Shown: one piece after another, positions 35,839 through 45,473 of the stretch
How the letters are laid out: each line of letters begins with the position of its first letter
How positions within the stretch are numbered: position 1 is the stretch's first letter
NCBI RefSeq assembly: GCF_005576615.1
Contig: NZ_CP040330.1
Coordinates: 1,054,001 to 1,118,000 of the forward strand
DNA: 64,000 nucleotides
From: Natrinema versiforme
Lineage (GTDB): Archaea; Halobacteriota; Halobacteria; Halobacteriales; Natrialbaceae
Reading direction: 5' to 3'
Made by a program: the position numbers and the translations under genes
Notes under the pieces: generated by a model
The model's database searches: none
Told to the model about the DNA's origin: nothing
The model's input: the letters and a program-made list of their open reading frames with translations, nothing else

Positions 35839-37020
35839 ATGGTGCAATCCATCGATCGACGACGGCTCGTACAGGCGATCACCGGCGGTCTCGCGGTCGG
35901 GGTCGCAGGCTGTCTCGGCGGCGACGATGACGACGAGACGAACGAGGAGACCGACGACGCCAAGCCCGACGAGGGAAGCGCCGGCCTCGCCTACGCGTTC
36001 GGTCCGGACGCGATCTCGCTCGTCGATCCTAGCGCGGGGGAGGTCGTCGACGAGATCACGGACGGCGTCGACGGCTACGAGTACGGCGACGCGGTCGTGA
36101 CCGCGGACGGAAGCCAGCTATTCGCCATCGAAGAAACGCTCAGTCAGGTACTCGCCATCGACCTCGAGGCACGCGAGATCGCCGCCGAGATCGGGATGGG
36201 TCCCGGCGGCACCCACATGTACCACCCGACCGACGACGAGATGTGGGCCCACTCGGATACCGAGGGGACCTTCTACGTCATCGACACCGACTCCCACGAG
36301 GTTATCGAGACCGTCGAGGCCGGCCTCGACGGCGAGGGCCACGGGAAACTGCTCTCCCACCCGGAACTCGGCGACACGGGGTACGCGACCAACGTCAACG
36401 ATCCGGCCCTCCACGTCGTCGATCTCGAGGCGTACGAACGAACCGACACGATCGAACTCGGCGAGGACGGCGGGACTCACTACAAGGCGTACAGTCCGGC
36501 CAACGGGTTCGCGTACGTCGAGTACGGCGACGTCACCGCCGTCGTCGACACCGAAACCGACGCGGTCGTCGACGAACTCGACGTCGCCGGCGGCATGTAT
36601 CTCACGCCCGATGAGGAACGGATGGCCATCGTCGATCACGGCGCGATCCACGCGTTCGACGTGACCGGCGACGAAACGACGGCGATCGGCTCCGTCACGA
36701 TCGAGGGCGGTCCCGACGACCTCGAGTACTACCGAGCAGACGACACACTCTACGGTTTTACGGCCAACACGATGGACGACGACTCGGTCGTGGTCGACAT
36801 GGACGCCCTCGAGGCGGTCGACCGAATCGAGGTCGGCGACATCGAGCGCCCGGCGGGGGCCCAGCACCTCCACCGGTCGGCCGTCTCCGGTGACGGGTAC
36901 TTCATTACGCCCGCGGACGCGGAGGGCACCGTCGCGGTGATCGACATGGCCGACCGGGAACCGGTCGCGCAGGTCGAGGTCGGGGACGGCGTCGGCACCG
37001 TCGCCTACGTTCCCGAGTGA
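35839..37020 (+). CDS. Tat-exported lipoprotein, YncE/AztD-like beta-propeller
   Basis: The 393-residue protein begins with a twin-arginine signal, DRRRLVQAITGGLAVG, and a lipobox with Cys25 (VAGC), so it should be anchored outside the cell. The rest is a seven-bladed propeller-like series of repeats (FVIDxxSHEVI-type strands). Histidines at 126, 129 and 138 cluster in one blade, which could bind a metal; similar His clusters occur in the zinc chaperone AztD. Its stop overlaps a possible GTG start of the CopC/CopD gene, so a copper or metal role is likely. That role is inference. Confidence 0.75.
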   Translation: MVQSIDRRRLVQAITGGLAVGVAGCLGGDDDDETNEETDDAKPDEGSAGLAYAFGPDAISLVDPSAGEVVDEITDGVDGYEYGDAVVTADGSQLFAIEETLSQVLAIDLEAREIAAEIGMGPGGTHMYHPTDDEMWAHSDTEGTFYVIDTDSHEVIETVEAGLDGEGHGKLLSHPELGDTGYATNVNDPALHVVDLEAYERTDTIELGEDGGTHYKAYSPANGFAYVEYGDVTAVVDTETDAVVDELDVAGGMYLTPDEERMAIVDHGAIHAFDVTGDETTAIGSVTIEGGPDDLEYYRADDTLYGFTANTMDDDSVVVDMDALEAVDRIEVGDIERPAGAQHLHRSAVSGDGYFITPADAEGTVAVIDMADREPVAQVEVGDGVGTVAYVPE

Positions 37021-37022
37021 GC

Positions 37023-38990
37023 ATGGCGACGACTGGCTCGGTCGAGCGGACACGCTCACACCACGCCCGCGCTCGCCGCGTGCGGCTTCTCGTCGGCCTC
37101 GTTGTCGTCGCGCTCGCCCTCTCGAGTCTCGCCGCGCCGGTCGCGGCCCACGCGTACCTGAGCAACTCCGATCCGTCGAACGGCGACCGGGTCGGGTCCG
37201 TTCCCGACGAGGTGACGCTGACGTTCGGCGGCGACGGGGTCCAGACCGCCGACGTGACGGTGATCGGCCCCGACGGCGAAGACGTTAGCGGCGACGCCGC
37301 GGTCGACGCCGACGACTCGCGGATCGTTCGGGTCCCGATCGCGGACGCGGCCGGTGGCGACGGGGCCGACGGCCTGTACACCGTTCGGTGGGCAATCCTC
37401 GCCGACGACGGCCACGAAACCGACGGCTCGTTCGTCTTCAGCGTCGGCGACGGCCCGCTCGATCGCGACGCCGTTCTCGCGGCCGCCGAGGGCGACGGCG
37501 ACGGGGGAGAAGGGTCGATTCCACTCGTCGAAACCGCCGCGAAAGGGCTGCTACTGGTCGCGCTCATCGCGCTCGTCGGCGGGCCGGTGACGGCCGCGGT
37601 CGCGGTCTACCCGGTCGTCAGCCGGTTCGGCTCACCGGCCCGGACCGTCGATCGACGTCTCACACGGCTGTTCGCGGCCGCGGGCGGACTGTTACTCGTC
37701 TCCGTGCTCGGACTCGGACTCAGCCGGGCCGCATCGGTCGGTCCGCCGTCGCTCGAGACGCTCGTCGAATTCGCCGGCCTGCCGCTCGGGACCGCGTGGG
37801 TCGTCCAACTCGTACTCGCAGCGATCCTCGTCGTCGTCCTCGCCCTCGCCGTAGCGGGGTCGTTGCCCCGCCGCGTCTGGCTCCCCGGAACGGTCGCCGG
37901 CGCGGTCTCCGTCGGCGCAACCGTCGGCTGGACGAGCCACTCCGCGGCGGCGATCGATCGGCTGCAGGGGACCGCCGTCGACTTCGCCCACGTCGGTGCC
38001 GCGGGGCTGTGGGTCGGCGGCCTCGTCGTCCTCGCCGTCGCCGTCCCGCCGGCGCTCCGCGAGGCGGCCCCTGACGATCGGGCGGCGCTCGCCGCCGGAA
38101 CGATCCGTCGCTACTCCCTGCTCGCGCTCGGCGGCGTAGCGCTGGCGGCGGCGACCGGCCTCCTCCTCGCAGCGTGGCACGTGCCGACCCTCGAGTCGAT
38201 CGGCGCGAGTCGCTACGGCGTCACCCTCTCCGCGAAATCCCTGTTGGTCCTGCTGGCGCTCGGACTAGGCGGGTTCACCCGATTCGTCCTCCTCCAACGG
38301 CTCGAGTCTGCCGCGGACGGCGACCGAGCGGACGCGAGCGGGACGATCGCCGCGTTCACCCGCGCCGTCCGACTCGAGGTCGCCGTCCTCGTCCTCGTCG
38401 TGTTGCTCTCGGGGGTGCTCACCTCCGTCCCGACCGCGGCCGTCGGCGGCGCGGACGACGGTCTCGAGCGAGCTACGATCGAACGCCAGGGCGATGTCGA
38501 TCTCGAGCTAACGGCGATTCCCGCTACGCACGGTGGCGAAGCCGACGACCGACTCCTCGTGCGGGCGGGCGAGCCGGTCGTCTTTGAAGTCGCGTTCCGC
38601 GACGGCGACGAGCCGCTGGAATCGGAACGGCCCGTCCGCCTGCTCGCCGACGGTCCCGACGAGGAACGGTTCGAGGTCGACCTCAAGGCGACTGACGACC
38701 GAACCTACGCGACCGTCCGGGCGTTGCCGGCGAGCGGTGACTGGCGGCTGCGAATCACCGGCGGGCCGGACGGTCGCTACGTCGACGAGTGGATCGACGT
38801 GCACGCGCTGGCGGACGCTACCGAGCGAGGACACAACGGCAACGGAGAGTCGCGCGAGTACGACCGCGGCACAAGCGATGCCGGAACCGACTCGTCGTTC
38901 ACCGCTGGCCTCCGGATCGCTGCAGTCGCGGTCGGCGTCGTCGGTACCGCAGCCGTCACGATCGAAGCGGTTCGGACTCGCAGACGCTGA
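37023..38990 (+). CDS. CopC/CopD copper-resistance fusion protein
   Basis: The 655-residue product starts with a signal/anchor helix, then a CopC domain (about residues 40-140: AHAYLSNSDPSNGDRVGS with the mature N-terminal His copper ligand, and DDGHETDGSFVFSVG). A CopD membrane domain of about eight helices follows (about 170-470), and then an extracytoplasmic C-terminal domain and a last helix. CopC binds copper outside the membrane and CopD is thought to import it. An alternative GTG at 37017 overlaps the upstream stop. The preceding propeller lipoprotein is probably a partner. Confidence 0.88.
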   Translation: MATTGSVERTRSHHARARRVRLLVGLVVVALALSSLAAPVAAHAYLSNSDPSNGDRVGSVPDEVTLTFGGDGVQTADVTVIGPDGEDVSGDAAVDADDSRIVRVPIADAAGGDGADGLYTVRWAILADDGHETDGSFVFSVGDGPLDRDAVLAAAEGDGDGGEGSIPLVETAAKGLLLVALIALVGGPVTAAVAVYPVVSRFGSPARTVDRRLTRLFAAAGGLLLVSVLGLGLSRAASVGPPSLETLVEFAGLPLGTAWVVQLVLAAILVVVLALAVAGSLPRRVWLPGTVAGAVSVGATVGWTSHSAAAIDRLQGTAVDFAHVGAAGLWVGGLVVLAVAVPPALREAAPDDRAALAAGTIRRYSLLALGGVALAAATGLLLAAWHVPTLESIGASRYGVTLSAKSLLVLLALGLGGFTRFVLLQRLESAADGDRADASGTIAAFTRAVRLEVAVLVLVVLLSGVLTSVPTAAVGGADDGLERATIERQGDVDLELTAIPATHGGEADDRLLVRAGEPVVFEVAFRDGDEPLESERPVRLLADGPDEERFEVDLKATDDRTYATVRALPASGDWRLRITGGPDGRYVDEWIDVHALADATERGHNGNGESREYDRGTSDAGTDSSFTAGLRIAAVAVGVVGTAAVTIEAVRTRRR

Positions 38991-39113
38991 CTGACGACTG
39001 CGTGTCTGGTCGGCGTAACACGTCGGATTCGACGGCGCAGTGCCGGCGAATTCGGCGACAGCCGAACCCGAAACCGCGAACACTTAGTAGAGTGGCTTGC
39101 AACAGTCCTGATC

Positions 39114-40049
39114 ATGGGATTCGACGAGATGGACGTCGACACGATTTGGATGGACGGCGAGTTCGTCGACTGGGACGACGCGGAGATTCACGTGTTGACC
39201 CACGGACTCCACTACGGATCGGGCGTCTTCGAGGGCGCACGCTGTTATGACACCGACAACGGGCCGGCGCTGTTCCGCTGGGAGGAACACTTAGATCGAC
39301 TCTTCCAGTCTGCGAAGCCGTACGAGATGGACATCGAGTTCACGACCGAGGAACTCACTGCGGCGACCAAAGAGCTCATTCAGCGCCAAGAGCTGCCCTC
39401 CTGTTACATCCGCCCGATCGCCTACTACGGCTACAACTCGCTGGGCGTCAGTCCCAAGGACTGTCCCACCCGCACTGCCATCGCCGTCTGGCCGTGGGGT
39501 GCCTACCTCGGCGAGGACGCACTGGAGAACGGCATCGACGTGATGATCTCCTCGTGGCGGAAACACGCCTCGAGCCAGATCCCCACGAACGCGAAGACCT
39601 CAGGGCTCTACGTCAACAGCATGCTCGCAGGCGAGGAGGCCCGCCGGAACGGCTACGCGGAAGCGATCGTCCTCAATAAGGAGGGCAACGTCGCCGAAGG
39701 CCCCGGCGAGAACATCTTCCTCGTGCGCGACGGCGAACTCTTCACGCCCGGCCTCTCGGAGTCTATTCTCGACGGCATCACCCGCGATTCCGTGATCCAG
39801 ATCGCGGAGGATCTCGGCTACACCGTCCACGACAACGTCTCCATCTCGCGGGGCGAACTCAACACGGCCGACGAGCTGTTCTTTACCGGCTCCGCGGCCG
39901 AAGTCACGCCCATCCGCAAAGTCGACAACGTCGTCATCGGGAACGGCTCTCGAGGCCCCATCACGGAAGAGATCCAGCAGAAATTCTTCGAGATCGTCGA
40001 GGAGGCCCCCGACGAATACGACGACTGGTTCGAGTACGTCGATATCTAA
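39114..40049 (+). CDS. ilvE: Branched-chain-amino-acid aminotransferase
   Basis: This class IV PLP enzyme moves the amino group between glutamate and the 2-oxo acids of Leu, Ile and Val. The 311-residue protein has THGLHYGSGVFEGAR near the N-terminus, the PLP lysine Lys161 in TNAKTSGLYVNSM, and EGPGENIFLVRDGELFTP and ITRDSVIQIAEDLG further on. Length and motifs match bacterial-type IlvE. It stands alone, with a two-hairpin region downstream. Confidence 0.94.
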   Translation: MGFDEMDVDTIWMDGEFVDWDDAEIHVLTHGLHYGSGVFEGARCYDTDNGPALFRWEEHLDRLFQSAKPYEMDIEFTTEELTAATKELIQRQELPSCYIRPIAYYGYNSLGVSPKDCPTRTAIAVWPWGAYLGEDALENGIDVMISSWRKHASSQIPTNAKTSGLYVNSMLAGEEARRNGYAEAIVLNKEGNVAEGPGENIFLVRDGELFTPGLSESILDGITRDSVIQIAEDLGYTVHDNVSISRGELNTADELFFTGSAAEVTPIRKVDNVVIGNGSRGPITEEIQQKFFEIVEEAPDEYDDWFEYVDI

Positions 40050-40280
40050 CCTCACGGTCCCGCAGGGACCGCAGCAACAGGAATTCGATTTTCACACTCG
40101 CTCTCTGAACGGCTACGCAGGCGACATTGCGGTACTTTTCCGCTCGAATCAAACCGTTTGGCCGGGAGCGTGCCTCGAGTACCACGAGAGGCGCGCGACT
40201 CGGGGGAGGGCAGGCCGTCACCCGGTACCGACCGCGAGCGAACCCGAAGGGTGAGCGAGCGGGCCGACGACTGACCCAGA

Positions 40281-40299
40281 AGCCGCGCTCTGCGCGGCT
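40281..40299. repeat. Perfect inverted repeat
   Basis: AGCCGCGC, TCT, GCGCGGCT: an 8-bp stem with a three-base loop. It is downstream of ilvE and of the opposing DUF502 gene. Confidence 0.55.
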
Positions 40300-40330
40300 G
40301 GCGGGGAAGGAGGAGTGCTTTTCATCGAAG

Positions 40331-40371
40331 TTTTGCCGAGGGCGCGGCGAAGCCGCGCCCGCAGCGCAAAA
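40331..40371. terminator. Bidirectional terminator-like hairpin
   Basis: GGGCGCGGC, GAA, GCCGCGCCC makes a 9-bp perfect stem at 40340-40360. Outside it, TTTTGC (40331-40336) and GCAAAA (40366-40371) also pair, giving T-runs on either strand. It lies ten bases after the DUF502 stop and about 280 bases after the ilvE stop. Confidence 0.5.
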
Positions 40372-40380
40372 GTTCGTTCT

Positions 40381-41070
40381 TTAGTCGTCGTCCGACCCTG
40401 TCGTCTTCGCCTCGTCGATCACGTCGATCGAGACGCCGGCGTCCATGCCGCGGCGGTTGGCGTCGCCGAAGCCGGCGCTGAGGACTCGAGTGAGCGCGTC
40501 TTCGACGTCTTCGTCGAGTTCCGTGATTCGGTCGGATTCGACTTCGATGACGTAGCCGGTAGTGATGTTCGGCGACGTGGGTAAGAAGAGCACCTCGCGG
40601 CCGTCGCTGGTTACTTTGCCCGTTTTGAACGCCGTCATCCGCAGCCCCTGCCACGTCTCGAGTTTGACGGGTTTCTGGAGCGATTCCTGTTCGCCGAAGG
40701 CGGTCTCGGCGGCCATTTTCGAGGCGTTGTAGACGACGCGGATGACGGGAACGCGGTTCGCGATGTTGTCGACGAGGCGTTCGACGAGCCCGCCGACGGT
40801 CGTCCGCATGAGGTAGCCGACCGAGAACGTGAGAATGATGAAGACGGTCAGGGCGACGATCACCCGCAGAAACTGGGCAACTTGCTCGCGCGTCTGGACC
40901 GCCTGATCGCTCTGGCCGCCGATAAACGCCGTCAGCGCTTCCTGTTTGAGAATGAGACCGGGCGTGAGGCCGGCGACGAGTCCGTAGAGCCAGTAGATCG
41001 CGTAGAGCGTGATGAGGATCGGGACCAGAACGATGAGCCCACTCGCGAAATCCCGCTTCCACGAAGCCAT
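40381..41070 (-). CDS. DUF502 membrane protein
   Basis: The ATG at 41070 (MASWKRDFASGLIVLVPILIT) is preferred to a TTG three codons upstream. The 229-residue protein has two N-terminal hydrophobic helices (about residues 10-32 and 75-100) and then a soluble part with IRVVYNASKMAAETAFG, TGKVTSDGREVLFLPTSPN and TGYVIEVESD. This is the DUF502 family, widely conserved and of unknown function. The C-terminus is acidic. Confidence 0.88.
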   Translation of the reverse strand: MASWKRDFASGLIVLVPILITLYAIYWLYGLVAGLTPGLILKQEALTAFIGGQSDQAVQTREQVAQFLRVIVALTVFIILTFSVGYLMRTTVGGLVERLVDNIANRVPVIRVVYNASKMAAETAFGEQESLQKPVKLETWQGLRMTAFKTGKVTSDGREVLFLPTSPNITTGYVIEVESDRITELDEDVEDALTRVLSAGFGDANRRGMDAGVSIDVIDEAKTTGSDDD

Positions 41071-41216
41071 GTCCTGCAACTCACACTACTGGCTAATGAG
41101 CGCTTCCCTTTGTCGTATCCAAGTCCGGGCCGCCCGCGGCGACTCGAGGTGCGGCGGTCCGGATTCGGCGATCCGCCGGACCAAATTTCAAGTCGATTCG
41201 ATGAGCACAGAGGGGT

Positions 41217-42593
41217 ATGAGCCTCGAGCAGGACCGACCGGGTGAGTCGGCCGATCCGCTGGACCCGTTCCGGCAGTTCTTCGCGCTCGAGCGCGACGTG
41301 CTCGTCCTCTCGGCGGCGATGTTCGCGTTCAGTCTGGGCTTTCAGATGACCAATCGGTACATGGCCGAGTACATGTCGGCGCTGGGCGCGTCGGCGTTTG
41401 TCATCGGCCTGTTCGGCTCGTTCGGGAATATCATCAGCGCCGTCTACCCCTATCCCGGCGGGGCGATCTCGGACCGAATCGGGTCGCGGTACGCGCTGAC
41501 CGCCTTTGGCCTCTGCTCGACGGTCGGCTTCGGGATCTGGCTGGCCGCCCCCGCGTTCGCGGACGTCTCGATCGGGTCGACGTCGCTGGCGGTCGTCCTG
41601 CTCTTCGTCGGCTTGCTTCTCGCACAGGCCTGGAAGTCGTTCGGCCTCGGGGCGACCTTCGCCATCGTCAAGCAGGCGGTGCCGCCCTCGCAGCTGGCGG
41701 CCGGCTTCGCGAGCACCGAGACGTTCCGCCGGACCGCCTTCCTCGTCGGCCCGCTGGTCGCCGCCGCGCTCTTCTATCCGTTCGGCTCGAGCGACGGCGA
41801 GATCCGTACTGCCTTCCAGCTAATCCTGCTCATCGCCGTCGTCTTCGGCGTTCTCGGCACGCTCGTCCAGCACGTCCTCTACAGGCCGGACGAGGACGAT
41901 GTCGGCAAAGCGTTCGAGGGCGTCTCGCAGGTAGTCGCCGATCTGCGAGCGATGCCCGCGGAACTTCGCCCGCTGCTCGTGGCCGACACGCTCGTTCGCT
42001 TCGCCAACGGGATGGTCTACGTCTTCTTCGTCATCGTCGTCACCCGGGTTCTCGAGGTCGGCCTCTCCCTGTCCGTTCCGGCGGTCGGGACCGTCGATCT
42101 CTCGCCGCAGTCGTACTTCGGCGTGTTGCTGGGGATCGAGATGCTCGTCGCCCTGCTGACGATGATCCCGGTCGCCAAGGCCGCCGAGCGGATCGGGCTC
42201 AAACCGGTCGTCGCGCTCGGCTTCGCGGTCTACGCGATCTTCCCGGTCCTCCTGATCAACGCGCCGGACGACGCGGTCGTCCTCGCGGCCCTCTTTGCCT
42301 TCTCCGGGCTCCGGTTCGCGGGGTTGCCCGCCCACAAGGCGCTGATCGTCGGTCCCGCCGAGCGGGGTGCCGGCGGTCGCGTGACCGGTGCGTACTACCT
42401 CCTGCGGAACCTGGTCGTCATCCCGAGCGCCGCGCTCGGTGGCCTCCTTTGGGACGGCGTTTCGAACCCGCTGACCGGGACCGAGGTGTTCGCCGGCGAT
42501 CCGATCGTCGCGTTCACTCTCGCGACCGCGATCGGACTGCTCGGGACGGCCTACTTCCTGCTGTTCGGCAGGGAGTTCGAGGCGTACGAGTAG
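41217..42593 (+). CDS. Major facilitator superfamily transporter
   Basis: The 458-residue protein has 12 predicted membrane helices, with the MFS loop-2-like motif PGGAISDRIGSRYALTAFG (about residues 79-97). The helices are split into two halves by a cytoplasmic loop around residues 220-260 (YRPDEDDVGKAFEGVSQ). The substrate is not predictable. It starts about 145 bases from the divergent DUF502 gene and has no obvious partner. Confidence 0.9.
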   Translation: MSLEQDRPGESADPLDPFRQFFALERDVLVLSAAMFAFSLGFQMTNRYMAEYMSALGASAFVIGLFGSFGNIISAVYPYPGGAISDRIGSRYALTAFGLCSTVGFGIWLAAPAFADVSIGSTSLAVVLLFVGLLLAQAWKSFGLGATFAIVKQAVPPSQLAAGFASTETFRRTAFLVGPLVAAALFYPFGSSDGEIRTAFQLILLIAVVFGVLGTLVQHVLYRPDEDDVGKAFEGVSQVVADLRAMPAELRPLLVADTLVRFANGMVYVFFVIVVTRVLEVGLSLSVPAVGTVDLSPQSYFGVLLGIEMLVALLTMIPVAKAAERIGLKPVVALGFAVYAIFPVLLINAPDDAVVLAALFAFSGLRFAGLPAHKALIVGPAERGAGGRVTGAYYLLRNLVVIPSAALGGLLWDGVSNPLTGTEVFAGDPIVAFTLATAIGLLGTAYFLLFGREFEAYE

Positions 42594-42623
42594 CCGCCGA
42601 GTGCGGACGCCGCGTCGGCGCAA

Positions 42624-44156
42624 CTACGAGAGGAACAGCCGGTAGTAGTACGGACTGACGAACCCCTCGATCAGGGCCGCGATCGCCAGCAGGATCCCGA
42701 TCCCGACGAGCACCCAGAACGCCCGCTCGAGCGCGTCCGCGAGGTCCGTCCGTGCCGCGCGACCGCGCCACGTCCGCCACGCGGTGACGCCGACGGAAAT
42801 CCCGAGCGCGCCGGCGATGAGGATCGCCGGGATTTCGATGATGCCGTGGGGGACGACGAAGGCCGCGAGTTCGGCCGGATCGACCTCGAGGCGGGCGGTA
42901 ATCCCCAGCGCGATGCCGTTGAACAGCACGGAGACGATCGCCGGGATCACGAACGCGACGCCGCCGTAGGCCGTCGTGAGCGCGACCAGCCAGTTGTTGC
43001 CGAACAGCTCGAGCGCCATCGTCGGGGGGAACATCCCCTCGAGTCGGGTCGCGATCGACGCGTCGAAGGTACCGGCGAAGGGGCCCGCGGCCGCCCAGCC
43101 CATCCAGAAGCCGAGGAGCCCGAGGGCGAGGACGAGCACGTGGGTCCCCGGGGTGGATCGGACGTAGGATACCAGTTCGGTCCAGCCGCGCCGGAGTCCG
43201 GCCCGGAACTGAGCACGCAGGGAGCGGGTCGGCGGCTCCGGTGGCGTTAATCGATCCCGGTAGCCGCAGTAGATGGCCGTCTTCAGCAGATCCAGCGCCG
43301 GGAAGAGAACTAGGGCGGAAACCAGCGAGCCGAGCGTGACGACGTCGACGAGCGAGAGCAGCCCGGTGACCATCGACAGGGCGATCATCGCGAGGATCGC
43401 CATGGCGTAGTAAAAGACGGCTTCGACCGGCTGTGCGCGGACGAAGCCGGCGGCGCTCCGCAGGGAGCCGAAGACGCCCGCATCGTCCACGACGATCGCG
43501 ACCGGTGCGAACGCGAACAGCGCCCGGATGAGGACGAGGAGAACGACGGTGAAAAGCCCAGCCAACAGGACGACCGGAGCGATGAGTAGCATCGACCCGG
43601 TTCCCAGCGAGATCGCGCCGGCGAGCAGCGCCGCCCCGATACCGACGGTGACGAGGACGACGGACCAACACAGGAACTCGAGGATGAAGAGGCCGAGAAA
43701 TCGCAGCCAGTAGCGTCGCGCCCCGTCGAACGCGGCGAGGAGCCCGCGGTTGTTGCGCAGCCGGCTGTAACAGGCCGAGAGCTGTCCCGCGGCGACGGCG
43801 GCCGAAAGCAGTGCGAACAGCAACACGCTCACACCGATCGTGACCGCGGCGAGGATACCGAGCGGCAGCGTCCAGAGCTGGTCGAAGACGGGCTCGAGGC
43901 CGTTGGCCCACGATTCGAACGCCTCGGGATCGGCGTTCGGATCGGTCGGGGGCGACTCGAGGTCGGCCAGCGCCGTCCGGATCGTGTCCAGACGACCGGT
44001 CGCCGCCAGAAAGAGGTAGGCGACGGCGATCCCGACGAACGGAACGACGCGAACGATCGCGGTGATCGCGGCGCCGAGAGCGTACACGGGCAGGAGATCG
44101 CCGGGGCGGCGACGGAGGACGGCGACGACGGCAGCGATGAAATCGGAGAGAGCCAT
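42624..44156 (-). CDS. SpoIIM-domain membrane protein
   Basis: The 510-residue protein has two membrane regions. The N-terminal 300 residues are helices of the kind seen in DUF7544/DUF7847-like haloarchaeal proteins, with an acidic external loop near residues 60-85. The C-terminal part is SpoIIM-like (DUF95): FWMGWAAAGPFAGTF and the signature FVVPHGIIEIPAILIAGALG. SpoIIM works in spore engulfment in bacteria, but archaea do not sporulate and the role here is unknown. The start at 44156 has a TTTAACTAAT box about 25 bases upstream. Confidence 0.82.
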   Translation of the reverse strand: MALSDFIAAVVAVLRRRPGDLLPVYALGAAITAIVRVVPFVGIAVAYLFLAATGRLDTIRTALADLESPPTDPNADPEAFESWANGLEPVFDQLWTLPLGILAAVTIGVSVLLFALLSAAVAAGQLSACYSRLRNNRGLLAAFDGARRYWLRFLGLFILEFLCWSVVLVTVGIGAALLAGAISLGTGSMLLIAPVVLLAGLFTVVLLVLIRALFAFAPVAIVVDDAGVFGSLRSAAGFVRAQPVEAVFYYAMAILAMIALSMVTGLLSLVDVVTLGSLVSALVLFPALDLLKTAIYCGYRDRLTPPEPPTRSLRAQFRAGLRRGWTELVSYVRSTPGTHVLVLALGLLGFWMGWAAAGPFAGTFDASIATRLEGMFPPTMALELFGNNWLVALTTAYGGVAFVIPAIVSVLFNGIALGITARLEVDPAELAAFVVPHGIIEIPAILIAGALGISVGVTAWRTWRGRAARTDLADALERAFWVLVGIGILLAIAALIEGFVSPYYYRLFLS

Positions 44157-44285
44157 ACCGACCGTTGGACCGGCTATTAGTTAAATGAACCCTCTTTGTA
44201 CGCGTAATATCTGCCAGGAAAGTTCGGTCGGTCACCTCCGGCCGCCGACTCGAGACTTACGTCGATCGGCGGCGTAGGTTCGTGT

Positions 44286-45428
44286 ATGGTCACCACGATC
44301 GACGCTGACCGGCTCGCGGAACTGCAAGACGACGATGCGGACTTCGTCCTCGTCGATACCCGCCCCGCGGACAGTTACGAGTCGTGGCACATCTCCGGGG
44401 CGGTCCACTTCTCCTTCGGCCCCGAGGAGGAACTCGACGGCCGCCTCGAGGACCTCCGGGAGACCGTCGGCGACGCCGACCGCGTGATCACCGTCTGTGC
44501 GAAGGGCATCTCCTCGGGCAACCTCGCGACGCGCCTCGAGTCGGCGACCGACGAGTACGATGTCGGGACCGTCGACGGCGGGATGAAGGGTTGGAGCGGT
44601 GTCTACGACCACGTCGAGATCGATATCGGGGACGGGCTGACGATCGTCCAGATCCAGCGCCGCGCGAAGGGGTGTCTGGGCTACGTCGTCGGCTGTGACA
44701 CCACGGGCGAGGCCGTCGTCGTCGATCCGACCGCGGACACCGACGCGTACGCGGTCGCGGCCGAGGAAGCCGGCCTCACCGTCACGGGCGTCGTCGACAC
44801 GCACGTCCACGCCGACCACGTCTCCGGCGGTCGCCAGTTGGCCGACGACCTCGCGGTGCCCTACTACCTCAGCGAGCGCGCGAGCGAACGCGATGTCGAG
44901 TACGAGTACACGCCCCTCGAGCGCAACGAGGTGCTCGCGGTCGGCGAACGCGAACTCAAGGCGCTGTTCGCGCCGGGTCACACGAGCGAGATGATCACCC
45001 TCTTGGTGGACGACCGAGCGCTGTTGACCGCCGATACGCTCCATATCGATTCAACGGGGCGGACGGAACTCGAATTTAGCGACGACGAAGGCCAGCAGGG
45101 AGCCAAACTCCTCTACGAGACGCTTCACCGGACGATTCTGGCCGAGCCCGAGGGCGTCGCGGTGTTGCCCGGTCACGTCACGGTTACCGCCGACGGCGAG
45201 TTCGAGCACGGCGCACCCGGCGAGCCGATCCGGACAACGATCCGCGAGGCCCGGACGGGAATCGACCTCCTCGGACTCGAGGAAGACGAGTTCGTCGACC
45301 GCATGGCCGACGCCGGCGAGAAGCCGTCGAACTATGAGGAGATCATCGAGTACAACCGCGGCGACACCACCCTCCCGCCGGAGGAGCGCGTCGAACTCGA
45401 GCTCGGGCCGAACAACTGTTCGGCGTAA
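44286..45428 (+). CDS. Rhodanese / metallo-beta-lactamase fusion, persulfide dioxygenase-like
   Basis: The 380-residue protein has an N-terminal rhodanese domain (residues 1-115) with catalytic Cys71 in VCAKGISSG. A metallo-beta-lactamase domain follows, with the metal motif THVHADH (His173, His175, Asp177, His178), FAPGHTSEM and LLPGHVTV-type histidines. ETHE1-like persulfide dioxygenases oxidise glutathione or similar persulfides, and rhodanese moves sulfane sulfur, so the fusion probably handles reactive sulfur. Rhodanese in front of the lactamase domain is the reverse of many bacterial fusions. Confidence 0.88.
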   Translation: MVTTIDADRLAELQDDDADFVLVDTRPADSYESWHISGAVHFSFGPEEELDGRLEDLRETVGDADRVITVCAKGISSGNLATRLESATDEYDVGTVDGGMKGWSGVYDHVEIDIGDGLTIVQIQRRAKGCLGYVVGCDTTGEAVVVDPTADTDAYAVAAEEAGLTVTGVVDTHVHADHVSGGRQLADDLAVPYYLSERASERDVEYEYTPLERNEVLAVGERELKALFAPGHTSEMITLLVDDRALLTADTLHIDSTGRTELEFSDDEGQQGAKLLYETLHRTILAEPEGVAVLPGHVTVTADGEFEHGAPGEPIRTTIREARTGIDLLGLEEDEFVDRMADAGEKPSNYEEIIEYNRGDTTLPPEERVELELGPNNCSA

Positions 45429-45473
45429 GCCGACCGGGTGCCGACTGGCCCGCTGGCCGACCGTCGCGTCAGC

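Larger units (their letters stand above)
40050..40380. other. Intergenic region between convergent genes, with two hairpins
   Basis: No gene is apparent in these 331 bases between ilvE and the convergent DUF502 gene. They hold two perfect GC-rich inverted repeats (described separately), the second flanked by TTTTGC and GCAAAA. The arrangement fits a terminator region for both strands or a dispersed repeat. Confidence 0.5.
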
